DNA from: Paraburkholderia megapolitana
GTDB taxonomy: Bacteria > Pseudomonadota > Gammaproteobacteria > Burkholderiales > Burkholderiaceae
Direction: 5' to 3'
Assembly (NCBI RefSeq): GCF_007556815.1
Contig: NZ_CP041745.1
Coordinates: 3,883,001 to 3,947,000 of the forward strand
DNA length: 64,000 nt
Shown here: positions 17,672 to 28,258 of the stretch, in pieces
How positions within the stretch are numbered: the stretch's first letter is position 1
Layout of the letters: each line of letters begins with the position of its first letter
The notes under the pieces: generated by a model
Told to the model about the DNA's origin: nothing
Database searches by the model: none
Seen by the model: the letters and a program-made list of their open reading frames with translations, nothing else
Position numbers and translations under genes: made by a program

Positions 17672-18223
17672 ATGAATCGAGAAGAAGCTCTCCACATTTT
17701 CCGCCACTCCGAAGAAATCGTATCGGCCGGCGACGTCAACGCGTCGATCAGCGGGATGGCCGCAGCGATCCGGGCCGAGATCAGCGAGGAATTCCCGCTG
17801 GTGCTGTCGGTGATGGGCGGTGCGGCGGTGTTCACCGGCATGCTGCTGCCGCACCTCGATTTCCCGCTCGAATTCGACTACATCCACCTGACCCGTTATC
17901 GCAACACGACCAAAGGCGGCGCCGACATGCAGTGGCGCGTTGCGCCGGCCGAGTCGGTGAAGGATCGCGTCGTGCTGGTACTCGACGATATCCTCGACGA
18001 AGGCGAGACGATGGCTGCGATCCGCGACCGCATCCTCGATATGGGCGCGAAGCGCTTTCTGAGCGCCGTGTTGTGCGAGAAGACGCTGACGAAGACAAAA
18101 CCGTTGCATCCGGACTTTTGCGGTTTCGAAGTACCGGACCGTTATGTGTTCGGTTGCGGGATGGATGCGAAGGGTTACTGGCGCAATCTGCCGACTATCC
18201 GGGCATTGACGGAAGGCGCGTAG
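17672..18223 (+). CDS. hpt: Hypoxanthine-guanine phosphoribosyltransferase-type enzyme
   Basis: The 183-residue product is a type I phosphoribosyltransferase with the PRPP-binding motif VVLVLDDILDEGETM and an earlier SVMGGAAVFTGMLLPHL loop. It most likely salvages hypoxanthine and/or guanine to IMP/GMP. The specificity is inferred from overall similarity to bacterial Hpt, not shown. ATG 17672 gives the usual MNREEALHIFRHSEEIV start; the open frame to 17618 has no start signal. It ends with a strong terminator at 18251. Confidence 0.88.
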   Translation: MNREEALHIFRHSEEIVSAGDVNASISGMAAAIRAEISEEFPLVLSVMGGAAVFTGMLLPHLDFPLEFDYIHLTRYRNTTKGGADMQWRVAPAESVKDRVVLVLDDILDEGETMAAIRDRILDMGAKRFLSAVLCEKTLTKTKPLHPDFCGFEVPDRYVFGCGMDAKGYWRNLPTIRALTEGA

Positions 18224-18250
18224 GCTTCGGCGCCTCGTCTCCGGTGAATG

Positions 18251-18277
18251 AAAAAGCGGCCCGTGGGCCGCTTTTTT
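18251..18277. terminator. Bidirectional terminator between hpt and the marC-type gene
   Basis: AAAAAGCGGCCC at 18251-18262 pairs with GGGCCGCTTTTT at 18265-18276 around a GT loop, flanked by A and T tracts on both sides. It can end transcripts of the two convergent genes. Confidence 0.92.
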
Positions 18278-18308
18278 CTTTACTGCACCTGCTGGCGCAC
18301 ATCGGCGT

Positions 18309-18908
18309 TCAAAGCTGATGCACGAAACTCCTGATACCGCCCAGGATCATCTCGACGGAAATCGCTACCAGCACGAGCCCCATCAGACGCTCGAATGCGG
18401 TCACCGTGCGCTCGCCGAGCCAGATCTGGATGCGCTCCGCCAGCACCAGCACGATCGCGCAGACAACCATCGTCACGGTCAACGCACCGACCCATTCGAA
18501 CATCTTGCCGGGCGCCTGCGACGTCAGCAGCATCACGGTTGCGAGCGCCGACGGCCCGGCAAGCGCAGGGATCGCGAGCGGCACGATGAACGGCTCGCCG
18601 CCGCGCTTGTCGCTGCCGAACGCACCGTCCGGATGCGGGAAGATCATGCGCAACGCGATCAGGAACAGCACGATGCCGCCGCCGATGCGTAACGATTGAT
18701 CGGTGAGGCTCATCATCCGCAGGAAGCGGTCGCCGACCAGCATGAACAGCAGCAGGATCGCAAACGCGATCGCCACTTCGCGCAGGATCACGACGACGCG
18801 CCGGTGAGGCGCGACGCCGCGCAGGCAGTTGATGAAAAGCGGGATGTTGCCGAGCGGATCGGTGATCAGCACCAGCAGGACTGTCGCGGACAGGAAGTTA
18901 TATTCCAT
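18309..18908 (-). CDS. MarC/UPF0056-family integral membrane protein
   Basis: The 199-residue product has six predicted membrane helices, and the segments LLVLITDPLGNIPLF, LRIGGGIVLFLIALRMIF and PLAIPALAGPSALATVMLL are family hallmarks. MarC-family proteins are inner membrane proteins of unproven transport function; the name comes from the mar locus, but a direct role in resistance is not supported. It follows proS by 11 bases on the same strand and is probably cotranscribed. Confidence 0.92.
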   Translation of the reverse strand: MEYNFLSATVLLVLITDPLGNIPLFINCLRGVAPHRRVVVILREVAIAFAILLLFMLVGDRFLRMMSLTDQSLRIGGGIVLFLIALRMIFPHPDGAFGSDKRGGEPFIVPLAIPALAGPSALATVMLLTSQAPGKMFEWVGALTVTMVVCAIVLVLAERIQIWLGERTVTAFERLMGLVLVAISVEMILGGIRSFVHQL

Positions 18909-18919
18909 GTCCGCTCCGG

Positions 18920-20656
18920 TCAGCGTGCGAGCGCTGCACGAATCTTCTCGACCACGGTCTGCGCCGCGCTCTCGACCGGCAGCAGCGTCGCTTCGGTGTC
19001 GCGGCGCCCCTGATATTCGATCTTGCCTTCCTTCAGTCCGCGCTCGCCGATCACGAGACGATGCGGGACGCCGATCAGTTCCCAGTCGGCGAACATGACG
19101 CCCGGACGCTCGCCGCGATCGTCGAGAATCACGTCGATACCGGCTTCGACGAGCGCCGCATACAGCGTGTCCGTGTGTTCGCGCACTGCGTCGCTGCGGT
19201 CATAGCCCATCGGGCACAGCACGATCTCGAACGGCGCAATCGACTCCGGCCAGATGATGCCCTTCTCGTCGAAGTTCTGTTCGATCGCCGCGCCGAGAAT
19301 CCGCGTCACGCCGATGCCGTAGCAGCCCATCACCATCGGTTGCGGCTTGCCGGATTCGTCGAGAAAGGTCGCGTTCATCGCCTCTGAATACTTGCTGCCG
19401 AGCTGGAATACATGGCCGACCTCGATGCCGCGGCAGATGTCGAGCACGCCCTTGCCGTCCGGCGACGGGTCGCCCTTCTTCACGTTGCGGATATCGGCAA
19501 CGACCGGCTCCGGCAGATCGCGGCCCCAGTTCACGCCGGCAATGTGGAAGTCGACCTCGTTCGCACCGACGACGAAGTCGCTCATGTTCGCAACCGTGCT
19601 GTCCGCGACGACTTTGACCGGCTTCTTCGTGCCGATCGGACCGAGATAGCCGGGCGGCGTACCGAAAGTCGCGACGATTTCTTCTTCGGTCGCGAAGCGG
19701 AAGTCGGCCAGACCGGGCAACTTGCTCGCCTTGATCTCGTTCAGGTCGTGATCGCCGCGCAGCATCAGCAGCCAGATGGTCGGCTCGGCACCTTCTTGTT
19801 CGGTTGCGAGCACGATCGACTTGATCGTGCGTTCGAGCGGGATGTTCAGCAGTTCGGCTACCGCTTCGCACTTCGCCTTGCCCGGCGTCGCGGTTTTCTG
19901 CATCGGCTCGGTGGGTGCGGCGCGCGTGGCGATTAGCGAGAGCGCTTCAGCTGCCTCGACGTTGGCCGCAAACTCCGAGGTCGGGCAATACGCGATTGCG
20001 TCTTCACCGGTGTCGGCGATCACGTGGAACTCATGCGAGCCGCTACCGCCGATCGAACCGTTGTCGGCCGCCACCGCACGGAACTCAAGGCCGAGCCGCG
20101 TGAAAATCCGCACGTACGCGTCGTACATCTTGCGATACGTCTCGCGCAGACCGTCCATGTCCTTATCGAACGAGTACGCGTCCTTCATGATGAATTCGCG
20201 ACCGCGCATCACGCCGAAACGCGGACGGATCTCGTCGCGAAACTTCGCCTGGATCTGATAGAAGTTCACCGGCATCTGCCGGTAGCTCTTGATCTGGTTG
20301 CGCGCGATGTCGGTGACGACTTCCTCGTGCGTCGGCCCGAGCACGAAGTCGCCTTGCCGGCGATCCTTGAAGCGCAGCAGCTCCGGACCGTACTTTTCCC
20401 AGCGGCCCGATTCCTGCCAGAGTTCGGCCGGTTGAACGACCGGCATCAGCAGTTCGATCGCGCCGGCCCGATTCATCTCTTCGCGCACGATCGCTTCCAC
20501 CTTGCGGATCGAACGCAGACCGACCGGCAGATAGTTATAGATGCCGCCAGCAATCCGGCGAATCATGCCGGCACGAACCATGAGCTTGTGACTGACGATT
20601 TCGGCGTCGGCGGGAGCTTCCTTCAGGGTGCCGATAAAGAAACGGGAGGCTTTCAT
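18920..20656 (-). CDS. proS: Prolyl-tRNA synthetase
   Basis: The 578-residue class II synthetase charges tRNA-Pro. The N-terminal catalytic part has motif 1 and 2 regions ([34 protein letters not shown]), and the central insertion domain around residues 230-385 ([14 protein letters not shown] start, [13 protein letters not shown]) is the bacterial editing domain that removes Ala-tRNA-Pro. Motif 3 [13 protein letters not shown] and a C-terminal anticodon-binding domain ([19 protein letters not shown]) follow. Length is normal for the bacterial-type enzyme. A tRNA-Pro gene also occurs in this window at 26660. Confidence 0.97.
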   Translation of the reverse strand: MKASRFFIGTLKEAPADAEIVSHKLMVRAGMIRRIAGGIYNYLPVGLRSIRKVEAIVREEMNRAGAIELLMPVVQPAELWQESGRWEKYGPELLRFKDRRQGDFVLGPTHEEVVTDIARNQIKSYRQMPVNFYQIQAKFRDEIRPRFGVMRGREFIMKDAYSFDKDMDGLRETYRKMYDAYVRIFTRLGLEFRAVAADNGSIGGSGSHEFHVIADTGEDAIAYCPTSEFAANVEAAEALSLIATRAAPTEPMQKTATPGKAKCEAVAELLNIPLERTIKSIVLATEQEGAEPTIWLLMLRGDHDLNEIKASKLPGLADFRFATEEEIVATFGTPPGYLGPIGTKKPVKVVADSTVANMSDFVVGANEVDFHIAGVNWGRDLPEPVVADIRNVKKGDPSPDGKGVLDICRGIEVGHVFQLGSKYSEAMNATFLDESGKPQPMVMGCYGIGVTRILGAAIEQNFDEKGIIWPESIAPFEIVLCPMGYDRSDAVREHTDTLYAALVEAGIDVILDDRGERPGVMFADWELIGVPHRLVIGERGLKEGKIEYQGRRDTEATLLPVESAAQTVVEKIRAALAR

Positions 20657-20828
20657 TCAGAGTTTTTTCCAAAAGCGGCGGCCCGGACAGGCTGCCCAAA
20701 AGATGAAACGGTGGAAATCGCGAACCCTGCACGCATCCAGTACTAACCCGGCGAAGCAGGATGGATGCGCTTCTGGCGCCCTACCTGTGGGCGCCACGAT
20801 CACGCCCCCTTTACTGCCGGCTGACGGA

Positions 20829-20853
20829 GAATCGACCCATTCTGGGTCGATTC
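20829..20853. repeat. Perfect 11-bp inverted repeat upstream of rppH
   Basis: GAATCGACCCA (20829-20839) and TGGGTCGATTC (20843-20853) are exact reverse complements around TTC. The repeat ends 24 bases before a TATAAT at 20878-20883 that could be the rppH -10 element. No T tract follows, so an operator or a proS-rppH divergent control site is as likely as a terminator. Confidence 0.7.
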
Positions 20854-20916
20854 GGTGCGTAGGGTCCGTTATCTGTTTATAATCAAAGCAATTTTAAAGG
20901 ATTCGAAGGTGGTTGT

Positions 20917-21573
20917 ATGCTGGATCGTGAAGGCTTTCGCCCGAACGTCGGCATCATCCTCTTGAACGCGCACAACGAGGTGTTTTGGGGCAAACGGCTC
21001 CGTGAACATTCCTGGCAGTTTCCGCAAGGGGGCATCAAGTACGGCGAGACCCCCGTGCAAGCGATGTATCGGGAGTTACACGAAGAAACCGGGCTGCTGC
21101 CGGAGCATGTCAAGGTTATCGGTCGCACGCGCGACTGGTTGCGCTATGAGGTGCCGGACAAGTTCATCAAGCGTGAAGTCCGCGGGCATTATCGCGGGCA
21201 GAAGCAGATCTGGTTCCTGCTTCGGATGGTGGGGCGCGACTGCGATATTTGCCTGCGCGCCTGCGATCATCCGGAGTTCGATGCCTGGCGCTGGAACGAG
21301 TACTGGGTGCCGCTCGACTGTGTGATCGAGTTCAAGCGGGATGTGTACCAGATGGCGTTGACGGAGTTGTCCCGTTTTCTGCGCCGCGCAGTGCCGCGAG
21401 CAGAGAAACCGGGCATGCATCATGGGCCGCGCTATCCCCGGATAGCGACGTCGGCGGACGGAACCGTCATGACCTCGACTGTCGTGGTCGAGGCGACGCT
21501 CCGAACGACGATCGAGTCCGACTGCGGCTCTGTTGAAAGCGTCATCGGCCACGTGCCGGGGCTGCGCGATTAA
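20917..21573 (+). CDS. rppH: RNA 5'-pyrophosphohydrolase
   Basis: The 218-residue Nudix enzyme removes pyrophosphate from 5'-triphosphorylated mRNAs and so starts their decay by RNase E. The Nudix box [23 protein letters not shown] is at residues 38-60, and the flanking WQFPQGG and [11 protein letters not shown] segments are typical of RppH. The C-terminal 55-60 residues extend past the E. coli protein and look low-complexity. AAGGTGG precedes ATG 20917. A TATAAT at 20878-20883 may be the -10 element. Confidence 0.95.
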   Translation: MLDREGFRPNVGIILLNAHNEVFWGKRLREHSWQFPQGGIKYGETPVQAMYRELHEETGLLPEHVKVIGRTRDWLRYEVPDKFIKREVRGHYRGQKQIWFLLRMVGRDCDICLRACDHPEFDAWRWNEYWVPLDCVIEFKRDVYQMALTELSRFLRRAVPRAEKPGMHHGPRYPRIATSADGTVMTSTVVVEATLRTTIESDCGSVESVIGHVPGLRD

Positions 21574-21654
21574 AAACCTGTGCGGCCGCTTACGCATGCC
21601 GCCTCTTGCCGGTGCGGCACGCGTGCTGCCGCGCCGGTGTTTCGAGGAATCATA

Positions 21655-22212
21655 TTGAAAGTACTTGCTCTCGTCGTGGCGTGCGCCGCCACCGGCGCCT
21701 TGCTGGCTGGCTGTTCGAATTGGGGCCAACCGCCCGCCCAAGGTCAAACCGCGTTCCAGTACCTGCTGGACGAGCCTTCCAACTGGAAGGAAAACAAGGT
21801 CGATACGCTGCCGCCGTTGCCGGACCCGGCCAATCTGCTGGAGTTCGTTGTATCGGGTAATACGCCGCTGCATTTCTCGCTGGATGCGAAGTCGATCTCC
21901 GTCGGCTCCGACGGCGTCGTGCGTTACACGGTGGTAGTCACGAGTCCCGCCGGCGCGCGCAACGTGAACTACGAAGGCATCCGCTGCGATACCTACGAAT
22001 GGCGCCTGTATGCCGGCCTCGATGCGGATCACAACGGTTGGGACCGGACCGTCGCGAACGACTGGACACGGATCGAGAACGGCGACCTGAACGCGTATCG
22101 CGCGTCGCTCTATCAGGATTACTTCTGCGCGAACAAGCTGCCGACCGGCAACGCCGCGAAGATCGTCGATAACGTCAAATACCACCGCACCGCGACTTCG
22201 CAACTCCGCTGA
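21655..22212 (+). CDS. CNP1-family outer-membrane lipoprotein
   Basis: The 185-residue product has a lipoprotein signal with LLAGC (lipidated cysteine near residue 20). The mature part includes PLPDPANLLEFVVSG, CDTYEWRLYAG and LYQDYFCANKLPTG, typical of the CNP1-like family first described in Neisseria; its function is unknown. Translation probably starts at TTG 21655, since GAGGA at 21644-21648 lies 6 bases before it and this start gives a clean signal peptide. It follows rppH by 81 bases. Confidence 0.85.
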   Translation: MKVLALVVACAATGALLAGCSNWGQPPAQGQTAFQYLLDEPSNWKENKVDTLPPLPDPANLLEFVVSGNTPLHFSLDAKSISVGSDGVVRYTVVVTSPAGARNVNYEGIRCDTYEWRLYAGLDADHNGWDRTVANDWTRIENGDLNAYRASLYQDYFCANKLPTGNAAKIVDNVKYHRTATSQLR

Positions 22213-22240
22213 CGCGAACCACATGCTGAACGCTGGATCA

Positions 22241-22280
22241 AGGGGCGGCGCCGGACTACCGGCGCCGCCCCTGTGTTTTT
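22241..22280 (+). terminator. Rho-independent terminator after the CNP1-type gene
   Basis: AGGGGCGGCGCCGG (22241-22254) pairs perfectly with CCGGCGCCGCCCCT (22259-22272) around ACTA, followed by GTGTTTTT. It separates the convergent CNP1-type and proB genes. Confidence 0.9.
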
Positions 22281-22284
22281 CCGG

Positions 22285-23403
22285 CTAGACGAGCACCAGG
22301 TTGTCCCGGTGAATCAGTTCCGGCTCCAGCATGTAGCCGAGTACCGATTCGATCTCTCCGCTCGGTCTGCGCTGAATCAGCTTCGCTTCGGCGCTGCTGT
22401 AGTTCGTGAGTCCACGCGCGACCTCGCGTCCAGCCGCGCTCAGACACGCAATCACCTCGCCGCGCGCGAACACGCCCTGCACACCCACCACCCCGATCGG
22501 CAGCAGGCTCTTGCCGCCGGCCGTCAGTTTCTCCACCGCGCCGTCGTCGATCACCACGTGCCCGCGCACCTGCAGGTGATCGGCCATCCATTGCTTGCGC
22601 GCAGCGATGCGCGCGGTTCGCGCGATCAGTTGCGTCCCGATCGCTTCACCCGATGCAAGCCGCACCAGCACATCCGACTCCCGGCCGCTGGCGATCACTG
22701 TATTTGCGCCGCTATGCGCGGCGCGCTTCGCTGCGAGAATCTTGGTCAGCATGCCGCCCCGGCCGAGGCTAGAACCCGCGCCGCCGGCCATCGCTTCGAG
22801 TTCGGGCGCACCGGCATCGGCCTGTTCGACGAATTTCGCAGCAGGGTCCTTGCGGGGGTCGGCGGTATACAGGCCGCGCTGGTCGGTGAGAATGATCAGC
22901 GCGTCGCCTTCGATCAGGTTCGCCACCAGCGCACCGAGCGTGTCGTTGTCGCCGAACTTGATTTCGTCGGTGATCACCGTGTCGTTTTCATTGATGATCG
23001 GCACGACGCCGAGACGCAGCAGCGTAAGCAGCGTGGAGCGCGCGTTGAGATAGCGCTCGCGGTCCGCGAGATCAGCGTGGGTGAGCAGGATCTGCGCGGT
23101 CCGGATTGAATGCTCGGCGAAGCGGCTTTCGTAGACCTGCGCGAGCCCCATCTGGCCGACCGCCGCCGCGGCCTGCAATTCATCGATCTCGCGTGGCCGT
23201 TTCGTCCAGCCGAGCCGCTGCATCCCTTCGGCAATCGCACCCGAGCTGACCAGCACGACTTCCTTGCCCTGCGCACGCAACGCGGCAATTTGCGCCGCCC
23301 AGCGGCCGATAGCCGCATGATCGAGCCCGCGCCCGTCGTTCGTGACGAGGCTGGACCCGACTTTCACTACCAATCGCCGGGAATCTGCGATGACGGAACG
23401 CAT
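22285..23403 (-). CDS. proB: Glutamate 5-kinase
   Basis: The 372-residue enzyme phosphorylates glutamate in the first step of proline synthesis and is usually feedback-inhibited by proline. The amino acid kinase domain shows [25 protein letters not shown] and the [13 protein letters not shown] region. A C-terminal PUA domain begins around residue 280 with [23 protein letters not shown] 23403 begins [16 protein letters not shown]; the frame extends further upstream but that extension is arginine-rich and unlike ProB. It lies 103 bases downstream of obgE, a common proteobacterial order (rplU-rpmA-obgE-proB). Confidence 0.96.
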   Translation of the reverse strand: MRSVIADSRRLVVKVGSSLVTNDGRGLDHAAIGRWAAQIAALRAQGKEVVLVSSGAIAEGMQRLGWTKRPREIDELQAAAAVGQMGLAQVYESRFAEHSIRTAQILLTHADLADRERYLNARSTLLTLLRLGVVPIINENDTVITDEIKFGDNDTLGALVANLIEGDALIILTDQRGLYTADPRKDPAAKFVEQADAGAPELEAMAGGAGSSLGRGGMLTKILAAKRAAHSGANTVIASGRESDVLVRLASGEAIGTQLIARTARIAARKQWMADHLQVRGHVVIDDGAVEKLTAGGKSLLPIGVVGVQGVFARGEVIACLSAAGREVARGLTNYSSAEAKLIQRRPSGEIESVLGYMLEPELIHRDNLVLV

Positions 23404-23506
23404 GATGCGCGGTCTCCCAAGATGACGCGTGATACCGCGGGCAGCCACGACAGCGCCCGCGCGCTCGACCTTTTTTGCTACCGGCTTATTACCGGTTCGC
23501 TGCCGG

Positions 23507-24793
<1,287 letters not shown>

Positions 24794-24799
24794 TTAAGC

Positions 24800-25063
24800 T
24801 TAGGCTGCTACCGGGACGACGTTGACCAGATGCTTCTTGTCGGCGCCTTTCGTCGTGAACTTGACGTGGCCGTCCGTCAGCGCGAACAAGGTGTGATCCT
24901 TGCCAATGCCGACGTTGTCGCCAGGGTGCATACGCGTGCCGCGTTGACGCACGATGATGCCGCCGGCGTTGATTGCCTGACCGCCGTACACTTTCACGCC
25001 AAGTCGTTTCGACTCGGAGTCGCGGCCGTTCCGGGACGATCCGCCTGCCTTTTTGTGTGCCAT
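24800..25063 (-). CDS. rpmA: 50S ribosomal protein L27
   Basis: The 87-residue protein begins [20 protein letters not shown], with the N-terminal tail that reaches the peptidyl transferase center, and contains [18 protein letters not shown] L27 sequence. It keeps the Gram-negative form with no N-terminal cleavable extension. It follows rplU by 24 bases and shares its promoter. Confidence 0.99.
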   Translation of the reverse strand: MAHKKAGGSSRNGRDSESKRLGVKVYGGQAINAGGIIVRQRGTRMHPGDNVGIGKDHTLFALTDGHVKFTTKGADKKHLVNVVPVAA

Positions 25064-25087
25064 TTGATAGCTCCTTGACCGGTGCGC

Positions 25088-25399
25088 TTACGCGGTAATA
25101 GCGTCGATGCGCAGTTCGGTATAGTTCTGGCGGTGGCCGCCGTGCTTCTGGTAGTGCTTCCGGCGACGCATCTTGAAGATGGTCACTTTGGCATGCCGAC
25201 CGTGTGACACAACGGTAGCCTTGACGGAAGCCCCACTGACCAGCGGCGTACCGAATTGAATCGATTCGCCTTCGCCAACTGCAAGAACCTGGTCGAGCGT
25301 GATTTCAGCGTCAATGTCTGCCGGTATCTGTTCTACTTTCAATTTTTCGCCGACAGCAACCTTATACTGCTTGCCGCCGGTTTTTATGACCGCGTACAT
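25088..25399 (-). CDS. rplU: 50S ribosomal protein L21
   Basis: The 103-residue protein begins [20 protein letters not shown] and ends with the basic segment [20 protein letters not shown] that binds 23S rRNA. An open frame runs far upstream on this strand, but it is the antisense of ispB. ATG 25399 is the family start and sits 55 bases after a near-consensus promoter. Confidence 0.99.
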   Translation of the reverse strand: MYAVIKTGGKQYKVAVGEKLKVEQIPADIDAEITLDQVLAVGEGESIQFGTPLVSGASVKATVVSHGRHAKVTIFKMRRRKHYQKHGGHRQNYTELRIDAITA

Positions 25400-25453
25400 T
25401 GAGAACCTCACTCTGTATTCATTTTCCCCACGCACCACGCGCGGAAACCCGTG

Positions 25454-25482
25454 ATTATACATAGAGTTAGCTGCGCGGTCAA
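25454..25482 (-). promoter_or_regulatory. Strong sigma70 promoter for rplU-rpmA
   Basis: On the minus strand TTGACC (25482-25477, 5 of 6) and TATAAT (25459-25454, exact) are separated by exactly 17 bases. The rplU ATG follows about 55 bases after the -10. This is the best promoter match in the window, as expected for ribosomal protein genes. Confidence 0.9.
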
Positions 25483-25636
25483 AACTCTCTGACAGTCCCG
25501 GATGTCCGCCCCCAGCGGCCATCCGGCACCGGTGCGCAGCCGGCCGGGCCGCGCCCGACACGCTACGGCCCGGAACAAGCGCGATTCGCCTTATAATTCG
25601 CGGCACTACCCTGCGGCACCACCCCTTTTTTGCCCT

Positions 25637-26629
25637 ATGTCGTCGACTGCCACCCCCGCCCCCAACGCCGCCACCCTGCTCGCTCCGATCGCCGATGACA
25701 TGGAACAGGTGAATCGTGTCATCCGGCAGCGCCTGGCGTCGGAGGTGATGCTGATCAACCAGATCTCCGAATACATCATCAGTGCCGGCGGCAAACGGCT
25801 GCGTCCCGCGCTGCTGCTGCTGGTCGCGGGCGCGCTGGGCGAAACGACCGGACACCGGCACGAGCTGGCGGCGGTCGTCGAGTTCATCCATACGGCCACC
25901 CTGCTGCACGACGATGTCGTCGACGAATCCGATCTGCGGCGCGGCCGCCAGACCGCCAACGCGCTGTTCGGCAACGCGGCGAGCGTGCTGGTCGGCGACT
26001 TCCTGTACTCGCGCTCGTTCCAGATGATGGTTGGCGTGGGCAAGATGCGCGTCATGGAGATCCTGTCCGAAGCGACGAACATCATTTCCGAAGGCGAAGT
26101 CCTGCAACTGCTGAACATGCACGACGCCGACGTGGACGAAGCGCGCTACATGCAGGTGATCCGCTACAAGACCGCGAAACTCTTCGAAGCCGCCGCACAA
26201 CTCGGCGCCGTTCTGGCAGGCGCCGACACCGCGACCGAAAAAGCCGCGGCCGAATTCGGCCGGCGCATCGGCACGGCGTTCCAGATCATGGACGACTGGC
26301 TCGATTACACGGGCACGCCGGAATCGATGGGCAAGAACGCCGGCGACGATCTGCGCGAAGGCAAACCCACGTTGCCGCTGATCTGGCTCATCGAACACGG
26401 CACACCGGCCGAGGCGACGCTCGCGCGCGAAGCAATCGAACAGGGCGGCACGGACCGCTTCGACGAGATTTTCACGGCCATCACGCGCTCTGGTGCACTC
26501 GATCACACGCTTGAGTGCGCGAAGCAGGAAGCCCAGGTCGCGGCGGCGGCAATTTCTTCGTTCCCAGATTCCATTTACAAAGAAAGCCTGCTAGAATTAT
26601 GCTCTTACTCGACGGCAAGACAGTCCTGA
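25637..26629 (+). CDS. ispB: Octaprenyl diphosphate synthase
   Basis: The 330-residue trans-prenyltransferase builds the long isoprenoid tail of ubiquinone from IPP and FPP. The first aspartate-rich motif is [15 protein letters not shown] and the second is [23 protein letters not shown] binds the substrate diphosphate. Chain length cannot be read with certainty, but ubiquinone-8 is usual in Burkholderiales. A TATAAT at 25592-25597 lies 40 bases before ATG 25637; no good -35 is seen. It is divergent from rplU and just upstream of tRNA-Pro. Confidence 0.94.
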   Translation: MSSTATPAPNAATLLAPIADDMEQVNRVIRQRLASEVMLINQISEYIISAGGKRLRPALLLLVAGALGETTGHRHELAAVVEFIHTATLLHDDVVDESDLRRGRQTANALFGNAASVLVGDFLYSRSFQMMVGVGKMRVMEILSEATNIISEGEVLQLLNMHDADVDEARYMQVIRYKTAKLFEAAAQLGAVLAGADTATEKAAAEFGRRIGTAFQIMDDWLDYTGTPESMGKNAGDDLREGKPTLPLIWLIEHGTPAEATLAREAIEQGGTDRFDEIFTAITRSGALDHTLECAKQEAQVAAAAISSFPDSIYKESLLELCSYSTARQS

Positions 26630-26659
26630 ACTGGACTGAAACGTCGTAGAAGTCCAGAT

Positions 26660-26736
26660 CGGGGTGTAGCTTAGCCTGGTAGAGCGCTACGTTCGGGACG
26701 TAGAGGCCGGAGGTTCGAATCCTCTCACCCCGACCA
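26660..26736 (+). tRNA. tRNA-Pro (anticodon CGG)
   Basis: The 77-base sequence folds as a tRNA with acceptor arms CGGGGTG and CACCCCG, a D arm around GTAGCTTAGCCTGGTAGAGC, and an anticodon stem CTACG/CGTAG with loop TTCGGGA, giving CGG for codon CCG. The T loop is GGTTCGAATCC and the 3' CCA is encoded at 26734-26736 after discriminator A. Confidence 0.97.
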
Positions 26737-26743
26737 GATTTGC

Positions 26744-26776
26744 AAAAAACCGCGCACGTGTTGCGCGGTTTTTTTT
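26744..26776 (+). terminator. Rho-independent terminator after tRNA-Pro
   Basis: AAACCGCGCA (26747-26756) pairs with TGCGCGGTTT (26762-26771) around a 5-base loop, and eight T follow. It begins 8 bases after the tRNA CCA end. Confidence 0.93.
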
Positions 26777-26851
26777 CGGCCCTTCAGCCTGCGAAGTCGC
26801 CGCGGCACCCTCTGCTATATTCTCCCCACCTTCTCTCACTCTTCACGCCGC

Positions 26852-28156
26852 GTGGAACAACTTCCCTTATGGGCGCAGATCGGCGCCATCTTTCTGCTGC
26901 TTGTCTGCTCCAGTTTTTTTTCGATCTCCGAAACGGCGATGATGGCGCTCAACCGTCATCGGTTGAAGCATCTCGCCAACCAGGGCGCGCTCGGCGCGAA
27001 GACCACGCAGGGGTTGCTGGCGCAAACCGACCGCCTGCTCAGCGTGATCCTGATCGGCAACAATCTGTTCAACACGATCATCCCGGTACTCACGACCTCG
27101 ATCGCGCTGCATACGTTCGGCCGCGACAACGTCGTGCTGTCGATCGCGACCGGTATGGTCGCGTTCCTGATCATCGTCTTCGCGGAGATCACGCCGAAAA
27201 TCGTCGGGGCGACCTATCCCGAGAAAATCGCGCTGCCGGCGAGCCTGCTGATCGCGCCGCTCATGCGCGTCGCGAGACCGGTCATCTGGTTCGTCAACCT
27301 GTTCGCGAACGGCATCCTGCGGGTACTGCACATCAACACGAAAGGCGAACGCGAGCAGCGCCTCTCGACCGAGGAACTGCGCACCATCGTGCTCGAATCC
27401 GGCAGCTTCATGCCGACCAAGCACCGCAGCATCCTGCTCAATCTGTTCGACCTCGAAAACATCTCCGTCGATGACGTGATGATTCCGCGCCGCCGGATCG
27501 AGGCGCTCGATTTCGACGCGCCGTTCGAACAGATCCTGCATCAGCTCGAAACCTGCTATCACAACAAGCTGATCGTTTATCAAGGCGACATCGACCGGGT
27601 ACTCGGCGTGCTCCATGTGCGCAAGACGCTGTCGGCGCTGCATAACCAGGAGCTCGAGCGCGAGACGCTGCGCGAACTGCTCGCCGAGCCTTACTTCGTG
27701 CCGACCGGGACACCCGTCTTCCAGCAATTGCAGTATTTCCAGGAGAGCCGCCAGCGTACGGCGCTCGTCGTCAACGAGTACGGCGAGCTACAGGGTCTCG
27801 TCACGCCGGAAGACATCATCGAGGAGCTGATCGGCGAATTCACCACGTCGATTCCGCGGAGTGCGTCATCGCGTGGCGGCTGGAACGACGATGGCGAATG
27901 TATCGTCGCGGGCAGCATGCCGCTGCGCGAACTGAACCGCTGGCTGCACCTGACGCTACCCACTGACGGCCCCAAGACGCTCAACGGCCTGATCCTCGAA
28001 ATGCTCGAAGAGATCCCAGAAGGCGACGTGTGTTTGCGCATCGGCGATGTGAAGCTCGAAGTGATGCGCAGCGACGATCAGGCGGTTCGCACGGTCAAGC
28101 TGTTCCGTCCGGGGCTCGCACCGAAAAGCAAGCCCAAGAAAGGCCAGCTCGCCTGA
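26852..28156 (+). CDS. CNNM/CorB-type membrane protein with CBS and CorC domains
   Basis: The 434-residue product has an N-terminal DUF21/CNNM membrane domain (about residues 5-180, four hydrophobic segments, with SSFFSISETAMMALNRHRL and FAEITPKIVGATYPEK). A pair of CBS domains follows (VDDVMIPRRRIEALD, LVVNEYGELQGLVTPEDIIEELIGE), and a C-terminal CorC_HlyC domain. Such CorB/YfjD proteins are tied to Mg2+ efflux or homeostasis; older annotation as hemolysins is weak. GTG 26852 starts MEQLPLWAQIGAIF with the first helix. No clear ribosome-binding site is visible. Confidence 0.9.
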   Translation: MEQLPLWAQIGAIFLLLVCSSFFSISETAMMALNRHRLKHLANQGALGAKTTQGLLAQTDRLLSVILIGNNLFNTIIPVLTTSIALHTFGRDNVVLSIATGMVAFLIIVFAEITPKIVGATYPEKIALPASLLIAPLMRVARPVIWFVNLFANGILRVLHINTKGEREQRLSTEELRTIVLESGSFMPTKHRSILLNLFDLENISVDDVMIPRRRIEALDFDAPFEQILHQLETCYHNKLIVYQGDIDRVLGVLHVRKTLSALHNQELERETLRELLAEPYFVPTGTPVFQQLQYFQESRQRTALVVNEYGELQGLVTPEDIIEELIGEFTTSIPRSASSRGGWNDDGECIVAGSMPLRELNRWLHLTLPTDGPKTLNGLILEMLEEIPEGDVCLRIGDVKLEVMRSDDQAVRTVKLFRPGLAPKSKPKKGQLA

Positions 28157-28258
28157 ACGCAGCGTCGCGCTCTGGCCATCCGGCCAGGTGGCGGTCATGC
28201 GGACGCTAACGGAAGATGAAGTCGTCATTTTCTGCAGGCGGCTTCCGGCCGGTCTTCG

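Noticed and set aside
26852..28156. CorB-like gene as a hemolysin
   Set aside because: The DUF21-CBS-CorC layout points to a Mg2+-related membrane protein; the old hemolysin label lacks support from sequence.
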